From positions 868,001-932,000 of the forward strand of contig NZ_AP026910.1 of the NCBI RefSeq assembly GCF_026000575.1: a DNA stretch of 64,000 nucleotides, read 5' to 3'. Each line of letters starts with the position of its first letter. The first letter of the stretch is position 1. Below are positions 1-8,526 of this stretch, piece after piece. The translations under genes were made by a program, and so were the position numbers. The DNA comes from Rhodoluna sp. KAS3 (GTDB taxonomy: Bacteria; Actinomycetota; Actinomycetes; Actinomycetales; Microbacteriaceae). Below the pieces are notes generated by a model. It saw nothing but the letters and a program-made list of their open reading frames with translations. It had not been told where the DNA came from and made no database searches.

Positions 1-927
1 AGTTTGCTCAATCAGGGTAAGAACGTCACCCATGTCCAGAATTCGGCTGGCCATGCGGTCTGGGTAGAACGGCTCGAAGGCATCAATGCCCTCGCCATTC
101 GACGCAAAAATAATCGGTTTGCCGGTAACTGAGGCAACCGATAGCGCAGCACCACCGCGGGCATCACCGTCAAGCTTGGTCAAAACAACGCCGGTGATTC
201 CAACGCCCTCGTCAAAAGCCTTGGCAACGTTCACCGCATCCTGGCCCAACATTGAGTCCACGACAAACAGGACTTCATCTGGGTCAACGGCCGCACGGAT
301 GTCTGATGCCTGCTGCATCAGTTCTTCGTCAACACCCAGGCGACCGGCTGTGTCGACAATCACCACGCTGAACATCTTTTGCTTGGCGTGCTTGATTGAA
401 TCTTGGGCAACCTTTACCGGATTACCTACTCCGTTGCCTGGCTCGGGTGCAAATACCGGAACATCTACTCGTTCGCCAACAACTTGGAGCTGATTTACGG
501 CATTCGGGCGCTGAAGGTCGGCTGCAACCAAAATTGGGGTTTGCCCCTGGTCCTTCAACCACTTAGCCAGCTTTCCGGCAAGCGTGGTTTTACCGGCACC
601 CTGTAGACCAGCCAGCATTATGACAGTCGGTGGGTTCTTAGCAAAAGTGAGCTTCTTTTGCTCGCCACCAAGAATTTGCACCAACTCTTCGTTCACGATT
701 TGAACTACCTGCTGAGCCGGGTTTAGTGCTTTAGAAACCTCGTCGCCGAGCGCACGCTCGCGAACCGAACCGGTGAAGGCCTTGACTACGTCTAGAGCTA
801 CGTCAGCCTCGAGCAGTGCGCGGCGAATTTCACGCAGGGTGGCATCGATGTCAGCCGGGCTTAGTTTTCCCTTGCTGCGAAGGTTCTTGAAAGTATCGAT
901 CAAGCGATCTGAGAGATTTCCGAACAT
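1..927 (-). CDS. ffh: Signal recognition particle GTPase Ffh (partial, C-terminus outside window)
   Basis: Ffh binds SRP RNA and signal peptides and delivers ribosomes to FtsY at the membrane. The frame opens at the ATG complementary to 925-927 and stays open for 309 codons to the left edge, so the C-terminal methionine-rich M domain lies outside. The N-terminal helical bundle covers about residues 1-90. The GTPase domain shows G1 GLQGAGKTT (107-115), then DTAGR and TKLDG. It is followed at once by ftsY on the same strand (11 bases between the ftsY stop and the ffh start), which makes an SRP/SRP-receptor operon likely. Identity is certain; only completeness is limited. Confidence 0.96.
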   Translation of the reverse strand, partial: MFGNLSDRLIDTFKNLRSKGKLSPADIDATLREIRRALLEADVALDVVKAFTGSVRERALGDEVSKALNPAQQVVQIVNEELVQILGGEQKKLTFAKNPPTVIMLAGLQGAGKTTLAGKLAKWLKDQGQTPILVAADLQRPNAVNQLQVVGERVDVPVFAPEPGNGVGNPVKVAQDSIKHAKQKMFSVVIVDTAGRLGVDEELMQQASDIRAAVDPDEVLFVVDSMLGQDAVNVAKAFDEGVGITGVVLTKLDGDARGGAALSVASVTGKPIIFASNGEGIDAFEPFYPDRMASRILDMGDVLTLIEQT

Positions 928-938
928 ACGGGCTTTTC

Positions 939-2060
939 CTAACTAACTAGTCCGCGTGCAAATTCGCCGGCATCGAAGAAGGCAAAATCATTAATACCCT
1001 CGCCAACCCCGACCAGTTTCACTGGTATGCCAAGCTCGCGCTGGATTGAGAAGACAATGCCACCTTTGGCGGTGCCATCAAGTTTGGTGAGCACTACGCC
1101 GGTAACTTTGGCTACTTCGGCAAAGGCCTTGGCCTGGGCCAGCCCATTTTGACCGGTGGTTGCGTCGAGGACCAAAAGAACCTCAGAAATTTGAGCCTGC
1201 TTCTCAATCACCCGGCGAATTTTTTCAAGTTCGCCCATGAGGTCGATCTTGTTTTGAAGCCGCCCAGCGGTGTCAATTATGACGATGTCGGCATCGGCCT
1301 TAATCGCTGCCTCGACCGACTCAAATGCCACCGAAGCAGGGTCCTGACCCTCTTGCTTGGGTCTAATCAGCTGAGCGCCGGCTCTCTCAGCCCAAGTGGC
1401 AATCTGATCAACGGCAGCAGCCCTAAAGGTATCTGCCGCACCGATAAATACCGACCACTCGCCTTCGGTCAGCCAGTTTGCCAGCTTGCCGATAGTTGTG
1501 GTTTTACCAACGCCGTTAACACCAACGACTAGAAATACGTACGGAAGTTTTCCATCACTTAGGTTTAGGGCTGCGTCGTCACGCTGCAGCGCCCCCGCAA
1601 TTACACCAGCCAGGATGTCCTTGAGCTCCTGCTCAGACTCTGCCCCTGATGCCTTGGCCTGGCGCTTTACTTCGTCAACAATTTCAATCGCGGCGTCGAG
1701 GCCGAAATCGGCTTGAATCAGTATGTCTTCGAGTTCATCGAGGTTTGCTGGGTCAAATTTGACCCGACTAAAAAGCGATCTAATGCCCTTGCGAGAGCTC
1801 CGTTTTGGAAGCTCTACTGCAACCAGATCGGCTGCAGCCTGAGGCTGTTCGGTAATCTCCGGCTCTTGAACCGGAAAGGCATCGGCATCGGGTTCCGGAA
1901 CGGGAACGGGTTCAGCAACCGGCGCTGTATCAGGAAGGGTAACCGGAGCCGGTTCTGCAACAACTGGCGATTCGGAAGAGTCAGGTGCGTCCAGTGCCTC
2001 ACGGACTTCAACCGGCGCCTCTTCCCCGCGCTTCTTCTTCCAGAACATAAAACCGGCCAC
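939..2060 (-). CDS. ftsY: Signal recognition particle receptor FtsY
   Basis: FtsY is the membrane-associated SRP receptor GTPase that docks Ffh-ribosome complexes at the translocon. The 373-residue protein begins with a short basic stretch (WKKKRGEE) and an acidic, Pro/Glu/Val-rich A region to about residue 85, typical of actinobacterial FtsY, then carries the NG domain. GTPase motifs are GVNGVGKTT (180-188), DTAGR (263-267) and TKLDG (325-329). An internal Met at residue 5 is an alternative start. The gene begins 1 base after the smc stop, so the two are almost certainly co-transcribed. Confidence 0.96.
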   Translation of the reverse strand: MAGFMFWKKKRGEEAPVEVREALDAPDSSESPVVAEPAPVTLPDTAPVAEPVPVPEPDADAFPVQEPEITEQPQAAADLVAVELPKRSSRKGIRSLFSRVKFDPANLDELEDILIQADFGLDAAIEIVDEVKRQAKASGAESEQELKDILAGVIAGALQRDDAALNLSDGKLPYVFLVVGVNGVGKTTTIGKLANWLTEGEWSVFIGAADTFRAAAVDQIATWAERAGAQLIRPKQEGQDPASVAFESVEAAIKADADIVIIDTAGRLQNKIDLMGELEKIRRVIEKQAQISEVLLVLDATTGQNGLAQAKAFAEVAKVTGVVLTKLDGTAKGGIVFSIQRELGIPVKLVGVGEGINDFAFFDAGEFARGLVS

Positions 2061-2061
2061 T

Positions 2062-5000
2062 TTATTTGCTCTTCTCTAGCAGACGTTGACCGACCACGGC
2101 AGAAACGCCGTCTTGGCGCATCGAGACTCCATAAAGCGCATCGGCAATTTCCATGGTTCGCTTTTGGTGCGTAATGATGATCAACTGCGAGTTGGAGCGC
2201 AGGTCTTCGAAAATTTGAAGCAACCGGCCAAGGTTGGCATCGTCCAGCGCAGCTTCAACTTCGTCCATGACGTAGAACGGCGAAGGGCGCGCTTTGAAAA
2301 TTGCCACCATGAGAGCCACAGCAGCCAATGAACGCTCACCACCAGACAACAAAGACAGGCGCTCAATACGCTTTCCGGCTGGCTTGACTGTAACTTCCAA
2401 GCCAGTGGTGAGCATGTCATCTGGGTTGGTCAAGAAAATCGAGCCAGTTCCGCCTGGGAACAGCGTTGGGAACACCTGCTCGAAGGCCTTGCGGGTGTCT
2501 TCAAAAGCGTCAGCAAAAATCACCTGCATTTTTGCATCCAGGTCTTCGATGATCTGCATCAAGTCTTTACGAGTCTGGGTTAGGTCTGCCAACTGTTCGG
2601 TGAGGAACTTATGTCTTGCTTCAAGAGCTGCAAATTCTTCAAGAGCTAGCGGGTTTACTCGACCCAATTTTTCAAATAGTCGCTCGGCCTCGCGCAGACG
2701 CCTTGACTGCTCATCGCGGTTAAAGGCCTTGAACCCACCATCGGCTGTTTCGTCTGGAATCGGCAACTCTGGATTGTATTCAGCAAGCAGAATCGACTGC
2801 TCCATACCGAGTTCATCGTTGGCTCGCGAAACTAGGTTCGATAGGTTTAGACGCTTTTCATGGTTTGCCAATTCCATGTCGTGAACATTTTGGGTGAGCG
2901 CTGCGAGTTTCATCTGAATCTCGGCAGTCTCTCCGCGCAGCTTAACTAGTTCGGCGTTTTGATTGGCGCGGGCAGTTTCCAGCTCGTGCAGTCGTACTCT
3001 CGCCTGGGTTGCGCTCTCAGCCACTGCTTCCATGACAATCGGTAGAGCGTCCAAAACTCGCTGGGCTGAGTCAAGCTGTGCCTTTTGTGCAGCTGCAGCC
3101 GCCTTTGACTTTTCGATGGCAACTTGAGCTTCACGTACCTGCGATCGAAGGTTACGACCCCGCTCAGTCTCGACCCGAACTCGCTCAACGGCCGCGCCCA
3201 AATCCACCCGCAACTCGAGTTCGCGCTGGCGCTCCTGCTCCAAGTTTTCAGCCAGGGTCTGGCGGTTTGCCAAATCTAGAGTTGGTCGCTCGCGCGCTGC
3301 AAATTCATCATGATCGACGATTGCTTGGTTTAGCTGACGTTCAGCTTCGCCAATTCCGAGCGCTGCCTGTTCAGCAACCCGGCCAAGTCTGGCAACTTCG
3401 GCTTCTGAAGCCTCAACCTGAACTCGCAAACGGCCTAGGCGCTCAGCATTGGTGGCTAGGGCTGCATCGTGCTCATTCAGGGCTGCCAGTGCATCTTTGG
3501 AGCTTTGCTTGGCTGCCTCTTCAGTCGAACGCGCCTGAGCAAGTTCAGCACGGCCCTTTTCAACTAGATCGGTAACCTCAGCCAAACGCTTTTCAGCTGC
3601 ATCGCGTTGAGCAACAAGCTCAACTTTTGAAGGCTTATTAGAAGACCCACCACGGATGATGTTGTCCGAGAGGACGTCACCCTCGAGAGTGATAAGAGTG
3701 AACTTGTTGGCGTTGGCGTCCGAGGCATACAAGGCCCTGGCTGCATCGATGCTGTCAACTATGACCACACCGGCAAGCAGGTTTAGTATGCCTTGCGGGG
3801 CCTCGACAACTTCTGAGGCGGCGCGCGAGCCGGCAAGTTTTGGCACGTCAGGGCTGTTTTTGCCACCATCCACGTCAGCAATAATCAACTCAACGCGGCC
3901 ACCCTGAGATTTCTTGAGGTGCTCGATGGCCGAAAGACCTTCGTCGCGAGAATCAGCAACCAAGGCGTCAGCCAGTGAACCGAGTGCCGCAGCAACAGCG
4001 ACTTCAAACCCTTTTTGAATCTTCATGTGGCTTGCTACTAGCCCACGGATACCGCGCAATCCCGCAGCGGTCAGCTCGGTTGTACCGTCTTTTTGCTCCA
4101 GCGTTAAGTTCAGGGCGGAGCGTTTTGCCGCAAGCGAGTCACGCTCACGCTCGGCAACATGGATTTCATCCCGAAGTGCTTCAATGCGAGCCTGCGATTC
4201 CGAGACCGCCTTTTGGGCCGCTTCGTACCTAAGTTCGAGACCGTTGTCTGCCGGTGACTGCTGGTTTTGCAGCTGACTTTCGAGATTTTGGTACTCGGCT
4301 TTACGTGCTTCCAAGCGCTCATTGGCTTCGGCGAGCGCCTGTTGGTGACGAACAACCTCTCCCATGAGGCTGGCAAGCCGCGATTCTGCGATGTTTGCCT
4401 CATTGGCCAGCCTGGCCTTGTCTAGGTCAAACTTCGAGATCAGCGCGTTGGCCTCGGCAACTTCGTTGTCAAACTTTTCCAGAACATCGCGCGCTTCACT
4501 TCTAGACTTTTCAGCCTCGTGGAGTGCTTTTTGCAGGGCCTCGACCGATTGCGCTAATTCGACTGCTGTTGCTTCTGCGGCAAGTGCCTCGGCTTCAATA
4601 GATGCTGGGTCGACCTGCGCACCAGAGACCTCAGCCTGCGAGCCCAAAAGAGCAACCTTTTGAGTTGCGATAGAGAGCAGAGACCGGAGACGCTCCGCCA
4701 GCGAGTCGAACTGGTAAGCCAAATTGCGAGCCTGGTCGAGTTCGGTAGATACTTGGGCTGCCTCCAGCTGAGCCAAGCGAGCTGTATTTTCTGAGAGCAA
4801 TTCCTGCAGGATGTTGCGCTCACCACGTCGATCCGACTCACTCTTGGCGGTTTCCTCGAGTGCTCGGTGGAGCTCTGTGATGTCTGCAGCCAAAATACGG
4901 GCTTTTGCATCTCGGACAACGGCAGCGATGCCCTGCGCTTCGCGGGCAACTTCTGCCTGTTGGCCAAGCGGCTTTAGCTGCCTGCGCACCTCGCCAGCTA

Positions 5001-5580
5001 GGTCATTAAGTCTGGTTAGGTTGGCCTGCATCGCCTCAAGCTTGCGCTGAGTCTTTTCTTTGCGGCGGCGGTGCTTCAAAATTCCAGCAGCTTCTTCGAT
5101 GAATCCGCGGCGTTCTTCTGGCGTGGCACGAAGAACCGAATCCAGCTGACCTTGCCCGACGATAACGTGCATCTCGCGACCGAGACCTGAGTCGCTCAGG
5201 AGTTCTTGGACGTCCAACAACCTGACCGGCTCGCCGTTGATCGCGTACTCGCTACCGCCGTTGCGGAACAAGGTTCTCGAAATGGTTACTTCGGTGTAGT
5301 CAATTGGTAGAGCGCCATCGGAGTTATCGATGGTCAAAATTACTTCGGCTCGACCAAGGGGACCTTTGGTGCTGGTGCCAGCAAAGATTACGTCTTCCAT
5401 CTTGCCGCCGCGGAGGCTCTTGGCGCCCTGCTCACCCATCACCCAGGCAAGCGCGTCAACTACGTTGGATTTACCGGAACCATTTGGCCCAACTACGGCG
5501 GTTACGCCTGGCTCAAAAGCAAATGTGGTTGGCTGTGCGAATGATTTAAATCCCTTGAGGGTGAGGCTCTTTAAGTACAA
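2062..5580 (-). CDS. smc: Chromosome segregation ATPase SMC
   Basis: SMC forms the ring-shaped condensin core that compacts and segregates the chromosome. At 1172 residues it is full length. It has an N-terminal Walker A GPNGSGKSN (32-40), two long coiled-coil arms rich in Glu/Ala/Leu/Arg, a hinge at about 500-660, and a C-terminal head with the ABC signature LSGGERS (from 1078) and Walker B VMDE (1104-1107). The start is TTG (complement of 5578-5580), preceded by an AGGTGG ribosome site, and gives the canonical beginning MYLKSLTLKGFKSFA. mutM and rnc lie upstream and ftsY downstream, a common actinobacterial order. No scpA or scpB is present in the window. Confidence 0.97.
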   Translation of the reverse strand: MYLKSLTLKGFKSFAQPTTFAFEPGVTAVVGPNGSGKSNVVDALAWVMGEQGAKSLRGGKMEDVIFAGTSTKGPLGRAEVILTIDNSDGALPIDYTEVTISRTLFRNGGSEYAINGEPVRLLDVQELLSDSGLGREMHVIVGQGQLDSVLRATPEERRGFIEEAAGILKHRRRKEKTQRKLEAMQANLTRLNDLAGEVRRQLKPLGQQAEVAREAQGIAAVVRDAKARILAADITELHRALEETAKSESDRRGERNILQELLSENTARLAQLEAAQVSTELDQARNLAYQFDSLAERLRSLLSIATQKVALLGSQAEVSGAQVDPASIEAEALAAEATAVELAQSVEALQKALHEAEKSRSEARDVLEKFDNEVAEANALISKFDLDKARLANEANIAESRLASLMGEVVRHQQALAEANERLEARKAEYQNLESQLQNQQSPADNGLELRYEAAQKAVSESQARIEALRDEIHVAERERDSLAAKRSALNLTLEQKDGTTELTAAGLRGIRGLVASHMKIQKGFEVAVAAALGSLADALVADSRDEGLSAIEHLKKSQGGRVELIIADVDGGKNSPDVPKLAGSRAASEVVEAPQGILNLLAGVVIVDSIDAARALYASDANANKFTLITLEGDVLSDNIIRGGSSNKPSKVELVAQRDAAEKRLAEVTDLVEKGRAELAQARSTEEAAKQSSKDALAALNEHDAALATNAERLGRLRVQVEASEAEVARLGRVAEQAALGIGEAERQLNQAIVDHDEFAARERPTLDLANRQTLAENLEQERQRELELRVDLGAAVERVRVETERGRNLRSQVREAQVAIEKSKAAAAAQKAQLDSAQRVLDALPIVMEAVAESATQARVRLHELETARANQNAELVKLRGETAEIQMKLAALTQNVHDMELANHEKRLNLSNLVSRANDELGMEQSILLAEYNPELPIPDETADGGFKAFNRDEQSRRLREAERLFEKLGRVNPLALEEFAALEARHKFLTEQLADLTQTRKDLMQIIEDLDAKMQVIFADAFEDTRKAFEQVFPTLFPGGTGSIFLTNPDDMLTTGLEVTVKPAGKRIERLSLLSGGERSLAAVALMVAIFKARPSPFYVMDEVEAALDDANLGRLLQIFEDLRSNSQLIIITHQKRTMEIADALYGVSMRQDGVSAVVGQRLLEKSK

Positions 5581-5653
5581 GCTGCCACCTGCCCCTCATT
5601 GCTCGAAATCGACTTTCGACAAAATTGCCGTAAAGGTCAAAAATACCCCACTT

Positions 5654-6583
5654 TTAGCGCAGTTTTTGGCACTTTGGACAGAAGTGCGAACCTCGGTTCA
5701 TCCAGCTATCGCGCCGAATTGGTGTTCCACAACGCTTACACGGATTTCCGGTCATGCCGTAGGCGTTGAGCGAAACGGCAAAATAGCCGCTCTCCCCGTT
5801 TACATTTTTGTATTGCTCATCAAAACTTGTTCCGCCCTCAGCAACGGCGTCAGTCAGAATTTCGTGCACGTGCGCCAAAAGCTCACTGGACTTAGCCGGC
5901 GTCAAGGTAGCGGCAGGTTGGTCATAATGCAGTTTGGCCCGCCACAGGGCTTCATCGGCATAGATGTTGCCAATTCCGCTAAGTGTCTGCTGGTCTAGCA
6001 AGACTCGCTTAATTCCAGAGTTCTTTTTCTTGAATTTTGCTGTCACCTGCTGGGCATCAAAATTCTCGTCCAGAGGGTCTCTCCGAATGTGCGCCGCTTG
6101 TTCCGGAATCAGGTTTTGCCACCACTGCCCCGCACCAACTCCAGCACTGAAACCTCCAGGCTTACCATCGTCGGTCGGCACTAAGCGGTCGATAGCCAGC
6201 GAACCAAATAGGCGCTGATCTACAAATCTGAATTCATAGGGGCTACCGTCCACACCCCGGACGTGAATGACAACGCGCGTCAATTTGTCTTCGGTGAAAC
6301 CTGGGGGTCGCAGCAACATTTGACCACTCATACCCAGATGTCCGACTAGGGCAAGGTTGTGTTCAGAGTTTTTGGTTGTCTCGAGCGGGTACCAGAGAAA
6401 TTTTCCACGCCGGACAACACCCAGAATTTTTGAACCAATTAGCGTGGCTTTGAAGTCCTCTGGTCCACCCGGATGACGCTTGAGCGACCGCACATCCAGG
6501 ATGTCGATAGCGGTGATGGTTGCGTTGGTTAGCGCTGGCGCCAAACCAGCACGGACAGTTTCAACTTCTGGTAACTCAGGCAT
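5654..6583 (-). CDS. mutM: Formamidopyrimidine-DNA glycosylase (Fpg/MutM)
   Basis: MutM excises oxidised purines such as 8-oxoguanine and nicks the abasic site. The 309-residue protein starts with the invariant MPELPEVE, in which Pro2 is the catalytic imine-forming residue and Glu3 is essential. RRGKFLWYP near residue 58 supplies the conserved lysine, and a C-terminal CxxC-CxxC zinc finger sits at Cys282, 285, 302 and 305. Its ATG overlaps the rnc stop by one base (TAATG), which implies translational coupling. The family is usually about 270-290 residues, so this one is slightly long. Confidence 0.95.
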   Translation of the reverse strand: MPELPEVETVRAGLAPALTNATITAIDILDVRSLKRHPGGPEDFKATLIGSKILGVVRRGKFLWYPLETTKNSEHNLALVGHLGMSGQMLLRPPGFTEDKLTRVVIHVRGVDGSPYEFRFVDQRLFGSLAIDRLVPTDDGKPGGFSAGVGAGQWWQNLIPEQAAHIRRDPLDENFDAQQVTAKFKKKNSGIKRVLLDQQTLSGIGNIYADEALWRAKLHYDQPAATLTPAKSSELLAHVHEILTDAVAEGGTSFDEQYKNVNGESGYFAVSLNAYGMTGNPCKRCGTPIRRDSWMNRGSHFCPKCQKLR

Positions 6584-7260
6584 TATTTAGCAGCGAGTTT
6601 TGCTAGAGCATCGATGGCGGCCTCGGTTTCAGCGCTCTTTCGTGACCGCCCCTGACCTTCACCTAGCAGGCGATCCCCTGAAGAAACTTTCGCGAAAAAG
6701 ACTCGGTCGTGATCGGGCCCCTCATGAGTGGTGACATATGTAGGCACTGGTTTGCCTGAGGCTTGAAACCGCTCTTGCAGGGTTGTTTTTGGATCGCTGT
6801 TTTCACGCAGAGAATCAGTGTCTCTCAATAGCGGGAACACAAATCGGGCAACAAATTCTTGGGCAGCGTCTAGACCTTTAGAAACGTAAATTGCCCCGAG
6901 GATTGCCTCAAAGGCATCGGCAAGCAAATTTAGTTTGGTACGCCCACCGGTTTGCTCTTCACCCTTGCCTAGCCTCAAAAACTCGCCGACACCTAGCTCT
7001 GCGGCAATGCCGCTGAGTGCACGTGCTGAGACGACAGCGTTTTTGACTTTGGTGAGTTCGCCCTCAGATAGGTCGGTTAGTAGATCGTGAATGTGAGATG
7101 TAACAACAAAACCCAACACTGAGTCGCCTAGAAACTCTAGGCGCTCGTTGTTGGGTAGGTTGCCGTTCTCGTACGCATACGAGCGGTGAGTCAGTGCGAG
7201 CTCGAGCAGCTGAGGCTCGAGGTCAACGCCTAAGCGATTGCATAGAACGTTGAGGTTCAT
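6583..7260 (-). CDS. rnc: Ribonuclease III
   Basis: RNase III cleaves double-stranded RNA and processes rRNA precursors. The 225-residue protein has the signature NERLEFLGDSVLG at 38-50 with the metal-binding Glu/Asp residues. A second acidic cluster (ADAFEAILGAIY) lies near residue 115, and a C-terminal double-stranded RNA-binding domain runs from about residue 155 to the end. It sits between rpmF and mutM in a same-strand run; the stop overlaps the mutM start by one base. Confidence 0.96.
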   Translation of the reverse strand: MNLNVLCNRLGVDLEPQLLELALTHRSYAYENGNLPNNERLEFLGDSVLGFVVTSHIHDLLTDLSEGELTKVKNAVVSARALSGIAAELGVGEFLRLGKGEEQTGGRTKLNLLADAFEAILGAIYVSKGLDAAQEFVARFVFPLLRDTDSLRENSDPKTTLQERFQASGKPVPTYVTTHEGPDHDRVFFAKVSSGDRLLGEGQGRSRKSAETEAAIDALAKLAAK

Positions 7261-7279
7261 CGCGTGACCTTAAAAAGTT

Positions 7280-7483
7280 TTACGCGTCAGCGACCTTGCG
7301 GCCCTTGTACTCCATGAACAGCGCGTTGCCGGCTGAGTCGGTTACAAGCTTTGCGCGGTGAGGCAGGCTGTAGACGGTCTTGCCGTTTTCAATGGTCTTG
7401 ACGAGAGTAACCTCGGCAGCCTTCCACTGTGAACGACGTGCGTGAGTGCGTGCTCGTGAGAGGCGTCTCTTTGGTACTGGCAT
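7280..7483 (-). CDS. rpmF: 50S ribosomal protein L32
   Basis: This is a basic 67-residue ribosomal protein of the large subunit. The reading frame extends further upstream, but the start is placed at the ATG giving [16 protein letters not shown] because this is the universal L32 beginning and because an AGGAAG ribosome site lies upstream. The C-terminal half lacks the four zinc-binding cysteines found in some L32 proteins, so it looks like the zinc-independent form. It follows a DUF177 gene by five bases, the normal bacterial arrangement of these two genes. Confidence 0.95.
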   Translation of the reverse strand: MPVPKRRLSRARTHARRSQWKAAEVTLVKTIENGKTVYSLPHRAKLVTDSAGNALFMEYKGRKVADA

Positions 7484-7488
7484 GGTAC

Positions 7489-8004
7489 TTACTCTTCCTT
7501 TTTTATGAAGCTTTCCAGGGCACTCCAACGCGTATCTACAGCGGCTTCGTGCACGTGATGAGGATTCTCAGCCAACTTCACACCACATTCTGGGCACAGG
7601 CCAAGACAGTTTTTTCTACAAACTGGGTGGAACGGGAGGCTTAGAACAACCGCATCACGGATAACTTGTTCAAGATCGATTTCTTCGTCTTCGACAACAT
7701 AGTCATCCTCGTTAGTTAAAGAATAGGCGAAAAGCTCTTGAAAATCTACCTCAATCGGCAGTGTCAGCGGTTCTAGACATCTACTGCACTCGGCATCGGC
7801 ATCGACAAACACCTCGCCGGTGGCCAAAATACCCTCGTGAACTGACTCGACACGGATGTCTAGATCGAGTTCAACGCCCTCAACGACCTTGGCGATACCC
7901 TCGCCAAACTCAGAGTTTGTGATGATGTCCAACTTGTATTCGCGCATGGCGCCGGGTTTGTGCATGATGTCACGCACTGAAATTAGGTACGGAGAAGCAG
8001 CCAT
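7489..8004 (-). CDS. DUF177/YceD family protein
   Basis: This 171-residue protein is of the DUF177 family, which is nearly always encoded next to rpmF and is linked to 23S rRNA accumulation or ribosome assembly in other bacteria. A CSRC motif occurs in the middle and a C-rich segment [13 protein letters not shown] near residue 130, probably a metal site. A strongly acidic stretch (residues about 98-110) separates them. The start codon overlaps the coaD stop by one base (TAATG). The family assignment is firm; the molecular role is not settled. Confidence 0.88.
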   Translation of the reverse strand: MAASPYLISVRDIMHKPGAMREYKLDIITNSEFGEGIAKVVEGVELDLDIRVESVHEGILATGEVFVDADAECSRCLEPLTLPIEVDFQELFAYSLTNEDDYVVEDEEIDLEQVIRDAVVLSLPFHPVCRKNCLGLCPECGVKLAENPHHVHEAAVDTRWSALESFIKKEE

Positions 8005-8513
8005 TAGCCCTTTGCCTTTCTATTCGCCGAAGAAGAGGCTAACGCACGGGCAACTACCTCGGGAACATATTTCTGAACTGAGCCTTCAAGGTCAGCAACT
8101 TGCTTGACCAAGGTGCTCGAAATGTGACCGTGGATTGGATCGGCCGGAATGAAGCAGGTTTCGACATCAGCCAAATCGCGGTTTACCTGAGCCATCGGCA
8201 ATTCGTAATCGAGGTCAACACTGGTTCTAAAGCCTTTTACCAAAGCTGTGGCGCCCACCATGCGGCAATAATTGACCAACAATCCTGAGTCCAGAGTATC
8301 GACCGTGATTTTCTTGGATTCAATACCAACCTCAGCCAGGCTTGCTCGAACAAGTTCCACACGCTCTTCACTGCTGAATCTTGGTGACTTTGCCGGGTTG
8401 TGAACCACCAGGATGTGCAGTTCATCAAATAGCTTGGCCGCGCGCTCAGCGATATCAAGGTGCCCGAACGTTATTGGATCAAAAGACCCCGGATACACGG
8501 CAATTGTTGGCAT
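8004..8513 (-). CDS. coaD: Phosphopantetheine adenylyltransferase
   Basis: CoaD transfers AMP from ATP to 4'-phosphopantetheine, the penultimate step of coenzyme A synthesis. The 169-residue protein has the nucleotidyltransferase motif YPGSFDPITFGH (7-18) containing TxGH, and the ISSTLVK motif in the C-terminal half. Length and motifs match the family exactly. It lies 13 bases downstream of recG and overlaps the next gene by one base, placing it in the recG-coaD-DUF177-rpmF-rnc run. Confidence 0.95.
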   Translation of the reverse strand: MPTIAVYPGSFDPITFGHLDIAERAAKLFDELHILVVHNPAKSPRFSSEERVELVRASLAEVGIESKKITVDTLDSGLLVNYCRMVGATALVKGFRTSVDLDYELPMAQVNRDLADVETCFIPADPIHGHISSTLVKQVADLEGSVQKYVPEVVARALASSSANRKAKG

Positions 8514-8526
8514 AGGACAAGGTTAC

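Noticed and set aside
86-493. Plus-strand open frame of 135 codons
   Set aside because: Lies antisense to ffh, whose frame shows all GTPase motifs; the product is Ser/Thr/Pro-rich with no family features.
5330-5998. Plus-strand open frame of 222 codons across smc and mutM
   Set aside because: Antisense to two certain genes; typical shadow of codon bias, with no ribosome site or motif.
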